This document shows, one piece after another, positions 42,487-50,304 of a stretch of 64,000 nucleotides of DNA. The notes beneath the pieces are model-generated. The model saw nothing but the letters and a program-made list of their open reading frames with translations, ran no database searches and had not been told where the DNA came from. Source of the DNA: Candidatus Leptovillus affinis. Its GTDB lineage: Bacteria; Chloroflexota; Anaerolineae; Promineifilales; Promineifilaceae. The stretch lies in NCBI GenBank assembly GCA_016705235.1, contig JADIYP010000001.1:1426001-1490000 (forward strand), written 5' to 3'. The translations under genes and the position numbers were made by a program. Each line of letters starts with the position of its first letter. Position 1 is the first letter of the stretch.

Positions 42487-43335
42487 TCATTCGTGGTGGT
42501 TGGCGGCCGCCGGTGACATCTGCGCGATGCCGGTTAACGTTTTTTCCAGGATGAGAAACGGCCGTTTCTCATCCATCACACTGTTAAACTGCTGCACCGG
42601 TACAAACCCCTGCTGCTCCCAGACACGCTGCGCCCGCCGGTTAAAGGCGGCGATGGTCACCCGCAAGACGGCTGGTCGGAAGGTGCGGCAGGTAAAATCG
42701 ATCACGGCCGTGACAAACTCTCGCCCCATTCCCTGCCCCGTCAGGTCTGGGCGCACACCCAGGCCGATGTCCAGGGCGGCACGGCCGTAATCCCCGCCCG
42801 GAACCTGCGCATCTTCGCCAAACGTGCAAAACGCCAGCAAATCGCCCGCGTCATCGACGATGGCATAACATTGCACGGCCGGGTCGTAAAAATAATTGGC
42901 CGCCTGCTCGATCATGTCCGGATCATTCGGATCGGGGAGGATGTTGTAGATGTCGTAGGGCGGCTCATAGACCCAGCGCGCAAACTGCCGGGCTTCGGCC
43001 TGGGTGATCAGGCGGATGGTTTTTATCATGGGTTCCTCTTTTGACGGCGGCGATTGTTTGGCGGGCGGGATGCGCCGCCCGGAGTAAGCCACCAGGCGAT
43101 AGGTGGCGCCGATGAGGACCAGGCTGAGCAGCAAGAAGAAACCGGCCAGAAGGCCATAAAAGACGGCCGTTTGCGGCAAAAGGAAACGGCCGTTCACCAC
43201 CTCAACCTGCGCCGCGCCACTTTGCAGCGCCGCCGACAGGCTCATTTGCAGCCCAACCCACAACCCATACAGGCCAAAAAAAGCCAGAAGCAGCGCCAAT
43301 ACAGCCGCCAGAATTTTGATGAGTTTGCGTCTCAT
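42487..43335 (-). CDS. GNAT acetyltransferase fused to a two-TM N-terminus
   Basis: A 282-aa frame. Residues 1-95 hold two TM helices (LIKILAAVLALLLAFFGLYG and FYGLLAGFFLLLSLVLIGA) and a basic linker; residues 103-270 are a GNAT domain with acetyl-CoA motif LDIGLGVRPDLTGQGMG and motif B AAFNRRAQRVWEQQGFVPV. Met103 (MIKTIRLITQAEARQF) is preceded by GAGGAACCC, a usable ribosome-binding site, so either a fusion or an internal start giving a soluble enzyme is possible. The substrate is unknown. It lies 9 bp from the CorA gene on the same strand. Confidence 0.78.
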   Translation of the reverse strand: MRRKLIKILAAVLALLLAFFGLYGLWVGLQMSLSAALQSGAAQVEVVNGRFLLPQTAVFYGLLAGFFLLLSLVLIGATYRLVAYSGRRIPPAKQSPPSKEEPMIKTIRLITQAEARQFARWVYEPPYDIYNILPDPNDPDMIEQAANYFYDPAVQCYAIVDDAGDLLAFCTFGEDAQVPGGDYGRAALDIGLGVRPDLTGQGMGREFVTAVIDFTCRTFRPAVLRVTIAAFNRRAQRVWEQQGFVPVQQFNSVMDEKRPFLILEKTLTGIAQMSPAAANHHE

Positions 43336-43344
43336 GGGAAAGTG

Positions 43345-44331
43345 TTACAACCAGCGCCGCCGTCGAATATACCAAAACATCACAAACGGAATTAAAAACA
43401 TGCCTGCCAGAGCCACTTCAAATGGCAGCCAGCCGGTCCAGTTGTGCGTGTCGATGGCCGGAGCAAAAAAGTTCATGCCAAAAAAGCCGGTAATAAACGA
43501 CAGCGGCAAGAACAGCGTGGTAATGATGGCCATTGTTTTCATCACGTCATTCATGCGATTGTTGACAATGGATAAATAGGTCGTTTGCGAGCCGGTGGAA
43601 AGGTCGCGCAAGCTGTCCATCAGGTCATACAGGCGCACCATGTGGTCATAAATGTCGTTGAAAAAGACCTGCGCTTCGGGGTCGATGACGGCGTAGTGGT
43701 TGCGGCTGAGCGAATTGAAGACCAGCCGCTGCGGCCCAATGGTGCGCCGCATTTGCAAGACGCGCCGCTTGTGGATGAAGATTTGTTCCAGGGTGTTGTT
43801 GTCCGGATTGCTAAAAATTTTATCCTCAATGTCTTCCAGCTCTTCTTCTATTTTTTCCACGGCCGTTATATGCTCGTTCATCAGTTCGTCGGCCAGGCGG
43901 TAGAGCAGGCGCGAAATGCCATTGTGCCGGATGCGGTCGTCGGTCTGGCAGGCGGCCCATACGCGCTCCAGCGGGGCGATCTCTTCCTGATGATAAGTCA
44001 CCAGGTAATTGCGCCCCACAAAAATATCCACTTCCGGCAGGTTTATAGGCTGATGGTCGGGCGCGGTGTATTTGATGGCGTGCAGCACAATGTACACATA
44101 ATCGCCCCAATCGTCTATCTTGGGCGCGTGGGCTTCATTGAGGGCGTCGTCGATGGCCAGCGGGTGAAAATGGAAGATGTCGCGCAGCACGTCTTCGCTT
44201 TCTTCGTGCGTTTCGCCCCAAATATCCAGCCACATCATGCCCTGCCCGGATTGGAGAACGGCCGTTACCTCCGCCAGTTCCAATTCCATCTCGCACGCCT
44301 TATCTTCCTGGCAATGTATCACGCGAATCAT
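43345..44331 (-). CDS. corA: CorA-family Mg2+/Co2+ transporter
   Basis: Inner-membrane divalent cation channel of 328 aa, pentameric in known structures. The N-terminal two thirds are a soluble alpha/beta domain with the long stalk helix (HITAVEKIEEELEDIEDKIF). Two C-terminal TM helices carry the signature FFGMNFFAP, where GMN is the selectivity loop, followed by a basic tail (WYIRRRRWL). It is the middle gene of a same-strand run (NudC, CorA, GNAT) with 9-15 bp spacers, although a common function is not evident. Confidence 0.95.
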   Translation of the reverse strand: MIRVIHCQEDKACEMELELAEVTAVLQSGQGMMWLDIWGETHEESEDVLRDIFHFHPLAIDDALNEAHAPKIDDWGDYVYIVLHAIKYTAPDHQPINLPEVDIFVGRNYLVTYHQEEIAPLERVWAACQTDDRIRHNGISRLLYRLADELMNEHITAVEKIEEELEDIEDKIFSNPDNNTLEQIFIHKRRVLQMRRTIGPQRLVFNSLSRNHYAVIDPEAQVFFNDIYDHMVRLYDLMDSLRDLSTGSQTTYLSIVNNRMNDVMKTMAIITTLFLPLSFITGFFGMNFFAPAIDTHNWTGWLPFEVALAGMFLIPFVMFWYIRRRRWL

Positions 44332-44346
44332 CTTGCTTAAACCCCT

Positions 44347-45225
44347 CTACCTTGTGGTTTGCTGCCGGATAAACTCGGCAATAAGCTGATGGGCGATGCT
44401 TAACGCGGGCGGGAAGGGCGGCAAATTGTTGGCGGTGTACCAACCGGCGTCCATCAGTTCGGATTCTTCCAATTGTATCTCGCCGCTCTCGTATTCGGCC
44501 GTAAAGGCAATCATCAGCGAGTTGGGAAACGGCCAGGGCTGGCTGCCAAAATAGCGGATGTCTTTTACGGCGAGGCCCACTTCTTCCATTATTTCGCGGC
44601 GCGCGCAGCTTTCCAATGTCTCGCCCGGCTCGACAAAGCCGGCCAGCACGCTGTACATGGGAATTTTTGCCCGTTGGTTGCGCGCCAAGAGGATTTCACG
44701 GCCGTTCGCCCCATTCCGCTCCACCCGCACAATCACTGCCGGCGACAGGCGCGGGTAACTGGTGTGCTGGCAGTTCGGACAAACCTTCATCCGTTCATTG
44801 GGCGCGGTAAAGGTGGGCGCGCCGCAGCGACCGCAAAAGCGGTGCGTGCGGTCCCAATCCACCAACTGCACGGCGCGCCCCGCCAGCCACACCTGCGCGT
44901 CAGCCAATCGGCCAAACAGGCGGCGCAAATCCAGCAGGGCCATTCCGGGCGGCAGGTCTGGTTTGCCGTCTCGCCGGGGCGTTTTTAGCTCGGCGGCAAA
45001 ACAATGGATACGGCCGTCTTCCGGCACATAGCCGAAGTACTGCTGCCGCTCAACCGTAAAGCCGGTCAGGTTTAGCGAAGCGGGATTAACCACCAGGGGC
45101 AGCCGCGCCGCGCCCGTTGCCTCGTCCAAAAAGACAAGCAGATCGAATTTGTGAAACAAAAACCAGAAGGCTGGCCTGGCCCGATTGTCGGGCGGCGTGA
45201 TGGCAGAGACGAAATTATCGTTCAT
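44347..45225 (-). CDS. nudC: NADH pyrophosphatase NudC
   Basis: Nudix hydrolase of 292 aa that cleaves NAD(H), and in E. coli removes NAD caps from RNA. The zinc ribbon is CGRCGAPT and CPNCQHTSYP, and the Nudix box is GFVEPGETLESCARREIMEEVG. Just after it is SQPWPFPNSLM, the motif that specifies NADH. The N-terminal 120 residues are the family's poorly conserved domain. It is followed 15 bp later by corA, and an OB-like lipoprotein-type gene ends 5 bp beyond its other end. Confidence 0.95.
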   Translation of the reverse strand: MNDNFVSAITPPDNRARPAFWFLFHKFDLLVFLDEATGAARLPLVVNPASLNLTGFTVERQQYFGYVPEDGRIHCFAAELKTPRRDGKPDLPPGMALLDLRRLFGRLADAQVWLAGRAVQLVDWDRTHRFCGRCGAPTFTAPNERMKVCPNCQHTSYPRLSPAVIVRVERNGANGREILLARNQRAKIPMYSVLAGFVEPGETLESCARREIMEEVGLAVKDIRYFGSQPWPFPNSLMIAFTAEYESGEIQLEESELMDAGWYTANNLPPFPPALSIAHQLIAEFIRQQTTR

Positions 45226-45230
45226 AGCGG

Positions 45231-46208
45231 TTAATAGGGATTGGGCGTAAGCGTCGGCGTCGGGGTGACTGTCGCGCCCGGATAGCCGGGGCTGGTGGGC
45301 TGCGGCGGGCTGGTAGCCAGCGGCGGCAGCGTCGCGCCGCCGGGCAGCGTGGGCGTGGGGGCCGCGCCTGAGGGTGATGTGGGCGTGGGCGAGATGAACC
45401 CTGGCGGGAAGTTGGTGGGCGTGGGCGAAATGCGCGGCGTGATGGACGGATAAACCGTGCCCGGCCCGGCAGTGGGGGTGACGGTTTCAGGTGTGCCGAA
45501 GATGGGGGTGCCGGGGAGCACGGCCGTTCCCATCACCGTGGGCGTGGGCGTGCCGATGGGCGTAAAGGTGACGGCCGGTTGGGTCGGTGTGGGCGTAGAC
45601 AGAGGCGAGCCGGGGAAGGGCGTCGAAGATTGGCCGGCGTCTGTGCCGGGCACGGCCGTTGCCTGCGGCGTCGCGCGGAAGTTGGGCAGCGGGTTCGGCG
45701 AGACAATCCGCTCCACGGCCAGATACCAGACCTGGCCGTCGGGCGGCTCTTTGCCGCAGCCTATTGGACCGGCATATTGCCGCCAGATGCCTTCGACGAC
45801 AATGATGGTGCCGTCGGGCATGAAGCGCAGCAGCGCTTCAAACCCGGTCGCGTTGAGCTGCAAATCTTCGGCGACCAATGACCATTGGAATACCGGGCCG
45901 TTGGTGGGTTGGCAGGTTGGCGGCGTCAGTTTGAGGTAGCTGCCTGTGACGCGGATGCGCTGGTTGCGGTAGGTGTCCGGCGAGTCGTTGAGGTCGGTGA
46001 AGGTGACGACGGCCGCCTGCCCGTCCAGGGCCAGTTCGCCGGGGGTGGGGGAGGGGCGGAAGGGTTTCAGGCCGCGGCTGCTGCGTCCCAGGCCCGGCAG
46101 GATAAAGCCGACGAGCAGGATCAGGAATGCCAGTACCAGCAAGGGGATTAAAAACCACAAGCGGCGGTGTCGGGCTAAGAATGTTTGGACGGCATGATCC
46201 TGACTCAT
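45231..46208 (-). CDS. Membrane-anchored protein with OB-like domain and Pro/Thr-rich tail
   Basis: 325 aa. A short cytoplasmic N-terminus and one TM helix (LWFLIPLLVLAFLILLVGFI, about 17-40) are followed by a beta-rich domain of about 120 residues (TDLNDSPDTYRNQRIRVTGSYLKL, YLAVERIV) that looks like an OB-fold of the tRNA_anti-like/cytochrome c maturation type. The C-terminal 140 residues are a Pro/Thr/Ser tail (TPTPT repeats), typical of extracellular spacers in this phylum and probably glycosylated. It begins just downstream of the 72-bp hairpin array. Function unknown; a surface protein is inferred. Confidence 0.75.
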   Translation of the reverse strand: MSQDHAVQTFLARHRRLWFLIPLLVLAFLILLVGFILPGLGRSSRGLKPFRPSPTPGELALDGQAAVVTFTDLNDSPDTYRNQRIRVTGSYLKLTPPTCQPTNGPVFQWSLVAEDLQLNATGFEALLRFMPDGTIIVVEGIWRQYAGPIGCGKEPPDGQVWYLAVERIVSPNPLPNFRATPQATAVPGTDAGQSSTPFPGSPLSTPTPTQPAVTFTPIGTPTPTVMGTAVLPGTPIFGTPETVTPTAGPGTVYPSITPRISPTPTNFPPGFISPTPTSPSGAAPTPTLPGGATLPPLATSPPQPTSPGYPGATVTPTPTLTPNPY

Positions 46209-46240
46209 TGAATTGTTCGGTTTAGGTTTCTCTTGTGAAG

Positions 46241-46563
46241 AAAGACCCTAAGGGTTTAGTTGCCAAAGGGCCAGTTACTCGTGTGAAAGACCCTAAGGGT
46301 TTTAGTTTCCAAAAGGCTAGTTACTCGCTACCAAACCCTTAGGGTCTTGGTCACGCGAAAGACCCTAAGGGTTTTAGTTGCCAAAGGGCTAGTTACTCGC
46401 TACCAAACCCTTAGGGTCTTGGTCTCGCGAAAGACCCTAAGGGTTTTAGTTGCCAAAGGGCTAGTTACTCGCTACCAAACCCTTAGGGTCTTGGTCGCGC
46501 GAAAGACCCTAAGGGTTTTAGTTGCCAAAGGGCTAGTTACTCGCTACCAAACCCTTAGGGTCT
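46241..46563. repeat. 72-bp tandem array of ACCCTAAGGGT hairpins
   Basis: Units begin at 46285, 46357, 46429 and 46501, with a shorter first unit at 46241. Each reads AAAGACCCTAAGGGTTTTAG, TTGCCAAAGGGCTAGTTACT, CGCTACCAAACCCTTAGGGT, CTTGGTC, so each contains its own inverted repeat. The last unit overlaps the stop codon of the BatA/VWA gene. The open + frame across it is an artefact of the 24-codon period. Confidence 0.92.
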
Positions 46564-48408
46564 TGGGAATGACGGGCCGCGGTGCTGAATCCACCACTCG
46601 ACCATTAAAATCAATATGGCGATGGCTACCAGCCAGGGCCACCATTCGCGCTGGCCTACGTTGCCTTCGGCTGTCGTATCGGCGGTGACTTGCCCGATGG
46701 ACAGTGACGCGGCCGGTTGGATGGCCGATTCGGCCGGACTAAACAGGTTGACGGCGAAGCTGCCGGCCGGGCGCGTGCCTTGTTCGTCGCGCAGGCTGAC
46801 CCGGTAGAGGCCCAGTTGGTTCGTTTCCGCAAAGATGAGCGCGTCTTCCCCCACGTCGGCGGTCCAGACACGGCCGTCTGGTTTTTCCACAATCACGGCC
46901 GTGGCGCTGGCCGAGGGCGAAATTGTTACCGGGTCACCCGGCCGTAAGCCGGCCGGCGCATCGAAGGCGCGTCCAGGGCTGAGCCAGCCTGTAATATTAG
47001 CCATTAAAATGGGAAATGCAATTTGCAGGGGCAGGTCGGAGTCGCGCAGGTCGAAGGTGAGCAGGGCGATACGCTGCCCGTTTTGCTCGCCGGTGAGCAG
47101 CAGCGGGCCGCCGGAAGCCTCGACCAACGGCCGTGCCCAGGGGGCATCGACGGCCGTTGCCTGCCGGATGTGCACATCGCGCCAGTCTACAAATTGCAGC
47201 AGGGGGGAATCGGCCAGGCGCACGGCGACGGTGTCCGAGAAGACGCCGCCGACGCTGAACAAGTCGCCGCCGCTGCCGGGGGGCGGGTTGATGAGGAGCA
47301 TATCGGCCTGGGGCAGGGGGGAGGGCAGGGGCACGCCGTCGAAGACGAGCAGGTCGTAGGTTTCTTGCGTTAGATCGGTGCCGGGGGCGGCTTTGAAGGC
47401 TTCGATGCCGGGCAGCACGCTGAAAACTTGTTCCAGGAAGAGGTTGCCTTCGGTGATGAGCAGGGCGCGGTTGGTGACGCCGCCTTCGTGCACGGCCGTG
47501 GCCACATCATCCAGCGGCAGATTGTCCCCTTCGTTGTCGGAGAGGCGGGCGGTGATGACGGCCGTTCCTTCCGGCAAGTCCCACGTCAGGTTGGCGCTGC
47601 CGTTGGCCGGGATGGGCACGCGGCGCGAATCGTAGAGCGCGCCGTCCAGTTCCAGGCTGAGGAGGGCTTCGCGGTCTTGCGCGCCCTGGTTGGCGACGCT
47701 GGCGAAGAGCTGCGGGCCGCTGGCGGTGGGGCGGGTGGCCAGGGCGGAAATCGCCAGGTTCTCGGCGCTGCTGCCGATGGGCAGGTAGAGGGGGGTGGTG
47801 GGCAGGGGGGGCAAATCGGCGGGCAGGCCGCCATCGGAAATGATGATGATACGGCCGTCTGCGAAGCCTTGCGCCGCGCCGGCGGCCAGGGCGAGGGCGG
47901 CGGGCCAGTCGGGGGGGCCGTTTTCGGGTTGGGCGGCGTCCAGGGCGCGGCGCAGGGCGGTTTTGTCGCTGCTGGCGCTGGCGAGGACGGCGGGGGTGTG
48001 CCCGACCTGGATGAGGGTCATCTGGCTGCCGCCGCTCAGGTCGCCAATCAATTGGGCGGCTTCGGTTTTGGCGGCGGCGAAGCGGGAGGGGGCCGCGTCG
48101 GTGGCTTGCATGGAGGCGGAGCCATCGAGCAGGAGGACGGTGCTGCCGGTGATGACGGAGGGGCTGGGCAGAAACGGCCGTGCGAGGGCCAGGACCAGGG
48201 CGGCGAGGATGAGAAGCTGTAGGATGAGGAGCAGATTGCGGCGCAGCTTTTGCCAGGGGGCGTTGGCTTCGCGGTCGCGCAGGAGTTTTTGCCAGAGGAG
48301 GGTGCTGCTGACGGTGACTTCGCGCCGCCGGAGGCGCAGCATGTACATGACGATGATGGGCACGGCCAGCAGGCCGAGGAGGAGGAAGGCGGGGGTCAGG
48401 AAGGACAC
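46555..48408 (-). CDS. BatA/VWA-domain membrane protein
   Basis: 617 aa. The N-terminal BatA domain (FLTPAFLLLGLLAVPIIVMYMLRLRRREV) contains two TM helices and a conserved basic segment. Next is a von Willebrand A domain with MIDAS motif LLLDGSASM (about residue 93), and then a glutamine-amidotransferase-like or beta-rich periplasmic region to a final TM helix (WWPWLVAIAILILMVEWWIQ). Such proteins usually pair with MoxR ATPases, but none is adjacent. Its final residues PRP and the TAA stop are encoded by the ACCCTAAGGGT repeat, so the tail is repeat-derived. Two REP palindromes lie just upstream. Confidence 0.9.
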   Translation of the reverse strand: MSFLTPAFLLLGLLAVPIIVMYMLRLRRREVTVSSTLLWQKLLRDREANAPWQKLRRNLLLILQLLILAALVLALARPFLPSPSVITGSTVLLLDGSASMQATDAAPSRFAAAKTEAAQLIGDLSGGSQMTLIQVGHTPAVLASASSDKTALRRALDAAQPENGPPDWPAALALAAGAAQGFADGRIIIISDGGLPADLPPLPTTPLYLPIGSSAENLAISALATRPTASGPQLFASVANQGAQDREALLSLELDGALYDSRRVPIPANGSANLTWDLPEGTAVITARLSDNEGDNLPLDDVATAVHEGGVTNRALLITEGNLFLEQVFSVLPGIEAFKAAPGTDLTQETYDLLVFDGVPLPSPLPQADMLLINPPPGSGGDLFSVGGVFSDTVAVRLADSPLLQFVDWRDVHIRQATAVDAPWARPLVEASGGPLLLTGEQNGQRIALLTFDLRDSDLPLQIAFPILMANITGWLSPGRAFDAPAGLRPGDPVTISPSASATAVIVEKPDGRVWTADVGEDALIFAETNQLGLYRVSLRDEQGTRPAGSFAVNLFSPAESAIQPAASLSIGQVTADTTAEGNVGQREWWPWLVAIAILILMVEWWIQHRGPSFPRP

Positions 48409-48441
48409 AGGTTGGTTGATTGGTTCATAATAGTCTTGGTG

Positions 48442-48525
48442 AGATTTGTCAAATCTTTGAGATTTGACAAATCTAATTATTGAGGGTGGGTGAGATTTGT
48501 CAAATCTTTGAGATTTGACAAATCT
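48442..48525. repeat. Two REP palindromes downstream of the RAYT gene
   Basis: 33-bp REPs at 48442-48474 and 48493-48525, each made of AGATTTGTCAAATCT and AGATTTGACAAATCT separated by TTG. They lie between the RAYT stop and the BatA start, 13 bp from the former. Confidence 0.93.
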
Positions 48526-48538
48526 GCCCTCTGCGTGG

Positions 48539-49171
48539 CTACCACCAATCTTCCATCAACAAGGAAGCCGCTAGTTCATGTTCTGGTTCGGCTTCGTGGG
48601 CGGCGATGAAAGGGGCACGGCCGTTGTACCAGTCCAATACGTCAGCGCGATTTAGCTTTGTCGGTTTGGATGACAGGATAGCGCCATAAGATGACCAGGG
48701 CCAGTCGCGGAAGTCGGTTACAAAGCCGTGTTTTTGCGGGTTGTGGTGGATGTAGGAGATGAGGGTGAGCAGATAATGCTGGCTGTTGACGGGTTTGCGG
48801 TGGAAGGGGCGCTCGAACAATGTGCCGGTGCGGCCAGTGGCCTGGTTGAAGGCGCGGGTGTAGGCGATGAACAGGTTTTTGAATGCCTGGCTGGGTGGGG
48901 TGGGTTTGAAGATTTGTCTATTCTCTGTAGAGATTTGTCTATTCTTTGAGAATAGACAAATCTGTTCCTCCTCGGTGTAGGTACGGATGGCAAAGTGGAA
49001 ATGGTTGGGCAGCAGGCAGTAGGCGTAGGTTTCGGCGACGGGCTGGATGTGGTTGGCGTAGAGTTGTAGGAAGTAGGGGTAGTTGCGCTGTTGGACGAAG
49101 ATGTTTTCGCCGTTGTTGCCCCGGTTGTAGATGTGATAGAGACGGCCGTATTGCAAAGGTTCATTGGCCAT
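48539..49171 (-). CDS. REP-associated tyrosine transposase (RAYT)
   Basis: Y1/HUH single-strand DNA transposase-like protein of 210 aa that in known systems moves REP palindromes. Motifs are YHIYNRGNNGENIF at the start, the HUH in LLPNHFHFAIRTY (HFH) and the C-terminal helix ISYIHHNPQKHGFV, which supplies the Tyr. The ATG at 49171 follows a REP; the longer frame to 49231 begins within the REP (MSNLKDLTNL) and is rejected. An extra segment, EEQICLFSKNRQISTENRQI, is encoded by a REP-like palindrome inserted in frame. With REPs on both sides this forms a REPtron-like locus. Confidence 0.92.
   Translation of the reverse strand: MANEPLQYGRLYHIYNRGNNGENIFVQQRNYPYFLQLYANHIQPVAETYAYCLLPNHFHFAIRTYTEEEQICLFSKNRQISTENRQIFKPTPPSQAFKNLFIAYTRAFNQATGRTGTLFERPFHRKPVNSQHYLLTLISYIHHNPQKHGFVTDFRDWPWSSYGAILSSKPTKLNRADVLDWYNGRAPFIAAHEAEPEHELAASLLMEDWW
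48910..48963. repeat. REP variant inside the RAYT coding sequence
   Basis: AGATTTGTCTATTCT and AGAATAGACAAATCT (48931-48963) form a perfect variant palindrome of REP length, preceded by a further half-copy at 48910-48930. The outer AGATTTGTC/GACAAATCT arms equal the standard REP; the centre is changed. Confidence 0.85.
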
Positions 49172-49202
49172 TGGTTGCTCCAATTTTGGCGTACCGCGAA
49201 GA

Positions 49203-49235
49203 AGATTTGTCAAATCTTTAAGATTTGACAAATCT
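49203..49235. repeat. REP palindrome upstream of the RAYT gene
   Basis: Standard 33-bp REP with centre TTA, lying between the RAYT start and the stop of the hypothetical gene at 49243. Confidence 0.93.
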
Positions 49236-49242
49236 TTGATTC

Positions 49243-49896
49243 TTACGCCACCACCCAGCCCAGCTGCTCTAGCTGCTGGGGTGAGGCGGCCAGGGCGACT
49301 TCGGCGATGGCTTTGTAATCGGCCAGCCAGCGGTCTAGTTCGTCCAGTTTGGCGTCGCGGAGTTGGGTGGCCTCTTGGGCTTCGCCGCGCTCTTTGTTTT
49401 GCTCAGCGCGGGCCTGAACTACGGCTTGCGCCAGGGCGGCTTCTGCCTCTAGTTTGGTCTGGTCGTAGCCATAGGGGGAGAGGGCGGCCATGAGATCGGC
49501 CGTGCCCAGGAGGTTGATGTAGAAGGTGGTGGCCTGTTCGATCCAGCCGCTGAGGCTTTTTTTGCGGCTGCCATAAAGGCCGAGGGTGTTTTGGGCTTTG
49601 GTCTGGTCTCTGAAGGCGATGCGGCACAGTTTGAGGGTGCGTTTGTAGGCCAGGTCGGCGGCGTCCCAGGCCGCTTGCAGGGCGGCGGAGGCTTCGTATT
49701 GTTCGCCGTATTCCCGTTGTTGGGCGGCGACCAGGGCCATGACCTCGTCGTAGAGGGCGCGGGCTGCTTGTAGGCGGGCCTGGTCGTAGCCCATGAGGGC
49801 GACGGCTTGCAAGATGGCCGGGTTATTGAGACTGGCGTCTATGGCTTGCTGGGCTTCTAACAAACGCTGATCGATACTTCTCTTGGGTTTGGACAT
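49243..49896 (-). CDS. Hypothetical helical protein
   Basis: 217 aa, almost entirely predicted helix, without signal peptide or TM segment. Internal similarity is visible: VALMGYDQARLQAARALY and ALSPYGYDQTKLEAEAALA look like two copies of a GYDQxxLxAxxAL motif about 115 residues apart, each followed by a charged helix (AAQQREYGEQYEAS and QNKERGEAQEATQL). The ATG has GGGAGG 6 nt upstream. A 21-bp array encoding heptads lies upstream and a REP lies directly downstream. I do not recognise the family; a coiled-coil scaffold would fit. Confidence 0.75.
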   Translation of the reverse strand: MSKPKRSIDQRLLEAQQAIDASLNNPAILQAVALMGYDQARLQAARALYDEVMALVAAQQREYGEQYEASAALQAAWDAADLAYKRTLKLCRIAFRDQTKAQNTLGLYGSRKKSLSGWIEQATTFYINLLGTADLMAALSPYGYDQTKLEAEAALAQAVVQARAEQNKERGEAQEATQLRDAKLDELDRWLADYKAIAEVALAASPQQLEQLGWVVA

Positions 49897-50000
49897 TAAT
49901 AACCTCCCGTAAATTGATGGCGCCCAAACTGGGTACGCAAAACGAGCAGTCCATTTTGGGCTAAGGATTATCCGATTTCAATGGTAATCGGTTGAAAAAC

Positions 50001-50234
50001 GCTCCTGGATCGTTCCTACTTGCTTCTGAACCATTCCTACCTGCTCCTGAATGATTCCTACCAGCTTCTGGATGATTCCTACTTGCTTCTGAACCATTCC
50101 TACCTGCTCCTGAATGATTCCTACCAGCTTCTGGGTGATCCCTACTTGCTTCTGAACGGTTCCTACTGGTTGCTGGATTGCGCCTACTTGCTTCTGGGTT
50201 GTTCCTACTTGCTTCTGAACGGTTCCTACTGGTT
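50001..50234. repeat. 21-bp tandem array encoding heptads on the reverse strand
   Basis: Eleven units of TTCCTACYTGCTYCTGAAYSA type. Read on the reverse strand they encode perfect seven-residue repeats VG-x-[IV]-Q-[KE]-[QL] and end in a stop after QERFSTDYH. No start codon with a ribosome-binding site precedes the run, because a TAA lies shortly upstream in frame, so it is either a relic of a coiled-coil gene or a minisatellite. The + frame ORF (LLLNDSY repeats) has no support. Confidence 0.85.
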
Positions 50235-50304
50235 GGTTATGGCGGGGATTTTAGAGGAGGAACGGCCGTTTCCGCTATAGTAAAAAAGGACTATTCGTCG
50301 TTTA

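Noticed and set aside
46347..46688. Plus-strand frame of 113 codons over the ACCCTAAGGGT array
   Set aside because: The period is 24 codons, so the repeat itself keeps the frame open; it also runs antisense into the BatA gene.
50020..50280. Plus-strand frame with LLLNDSY repeats
   Set aside because: Product of the 21-bp array on the strand opposite the heptads; no upstream start signals.
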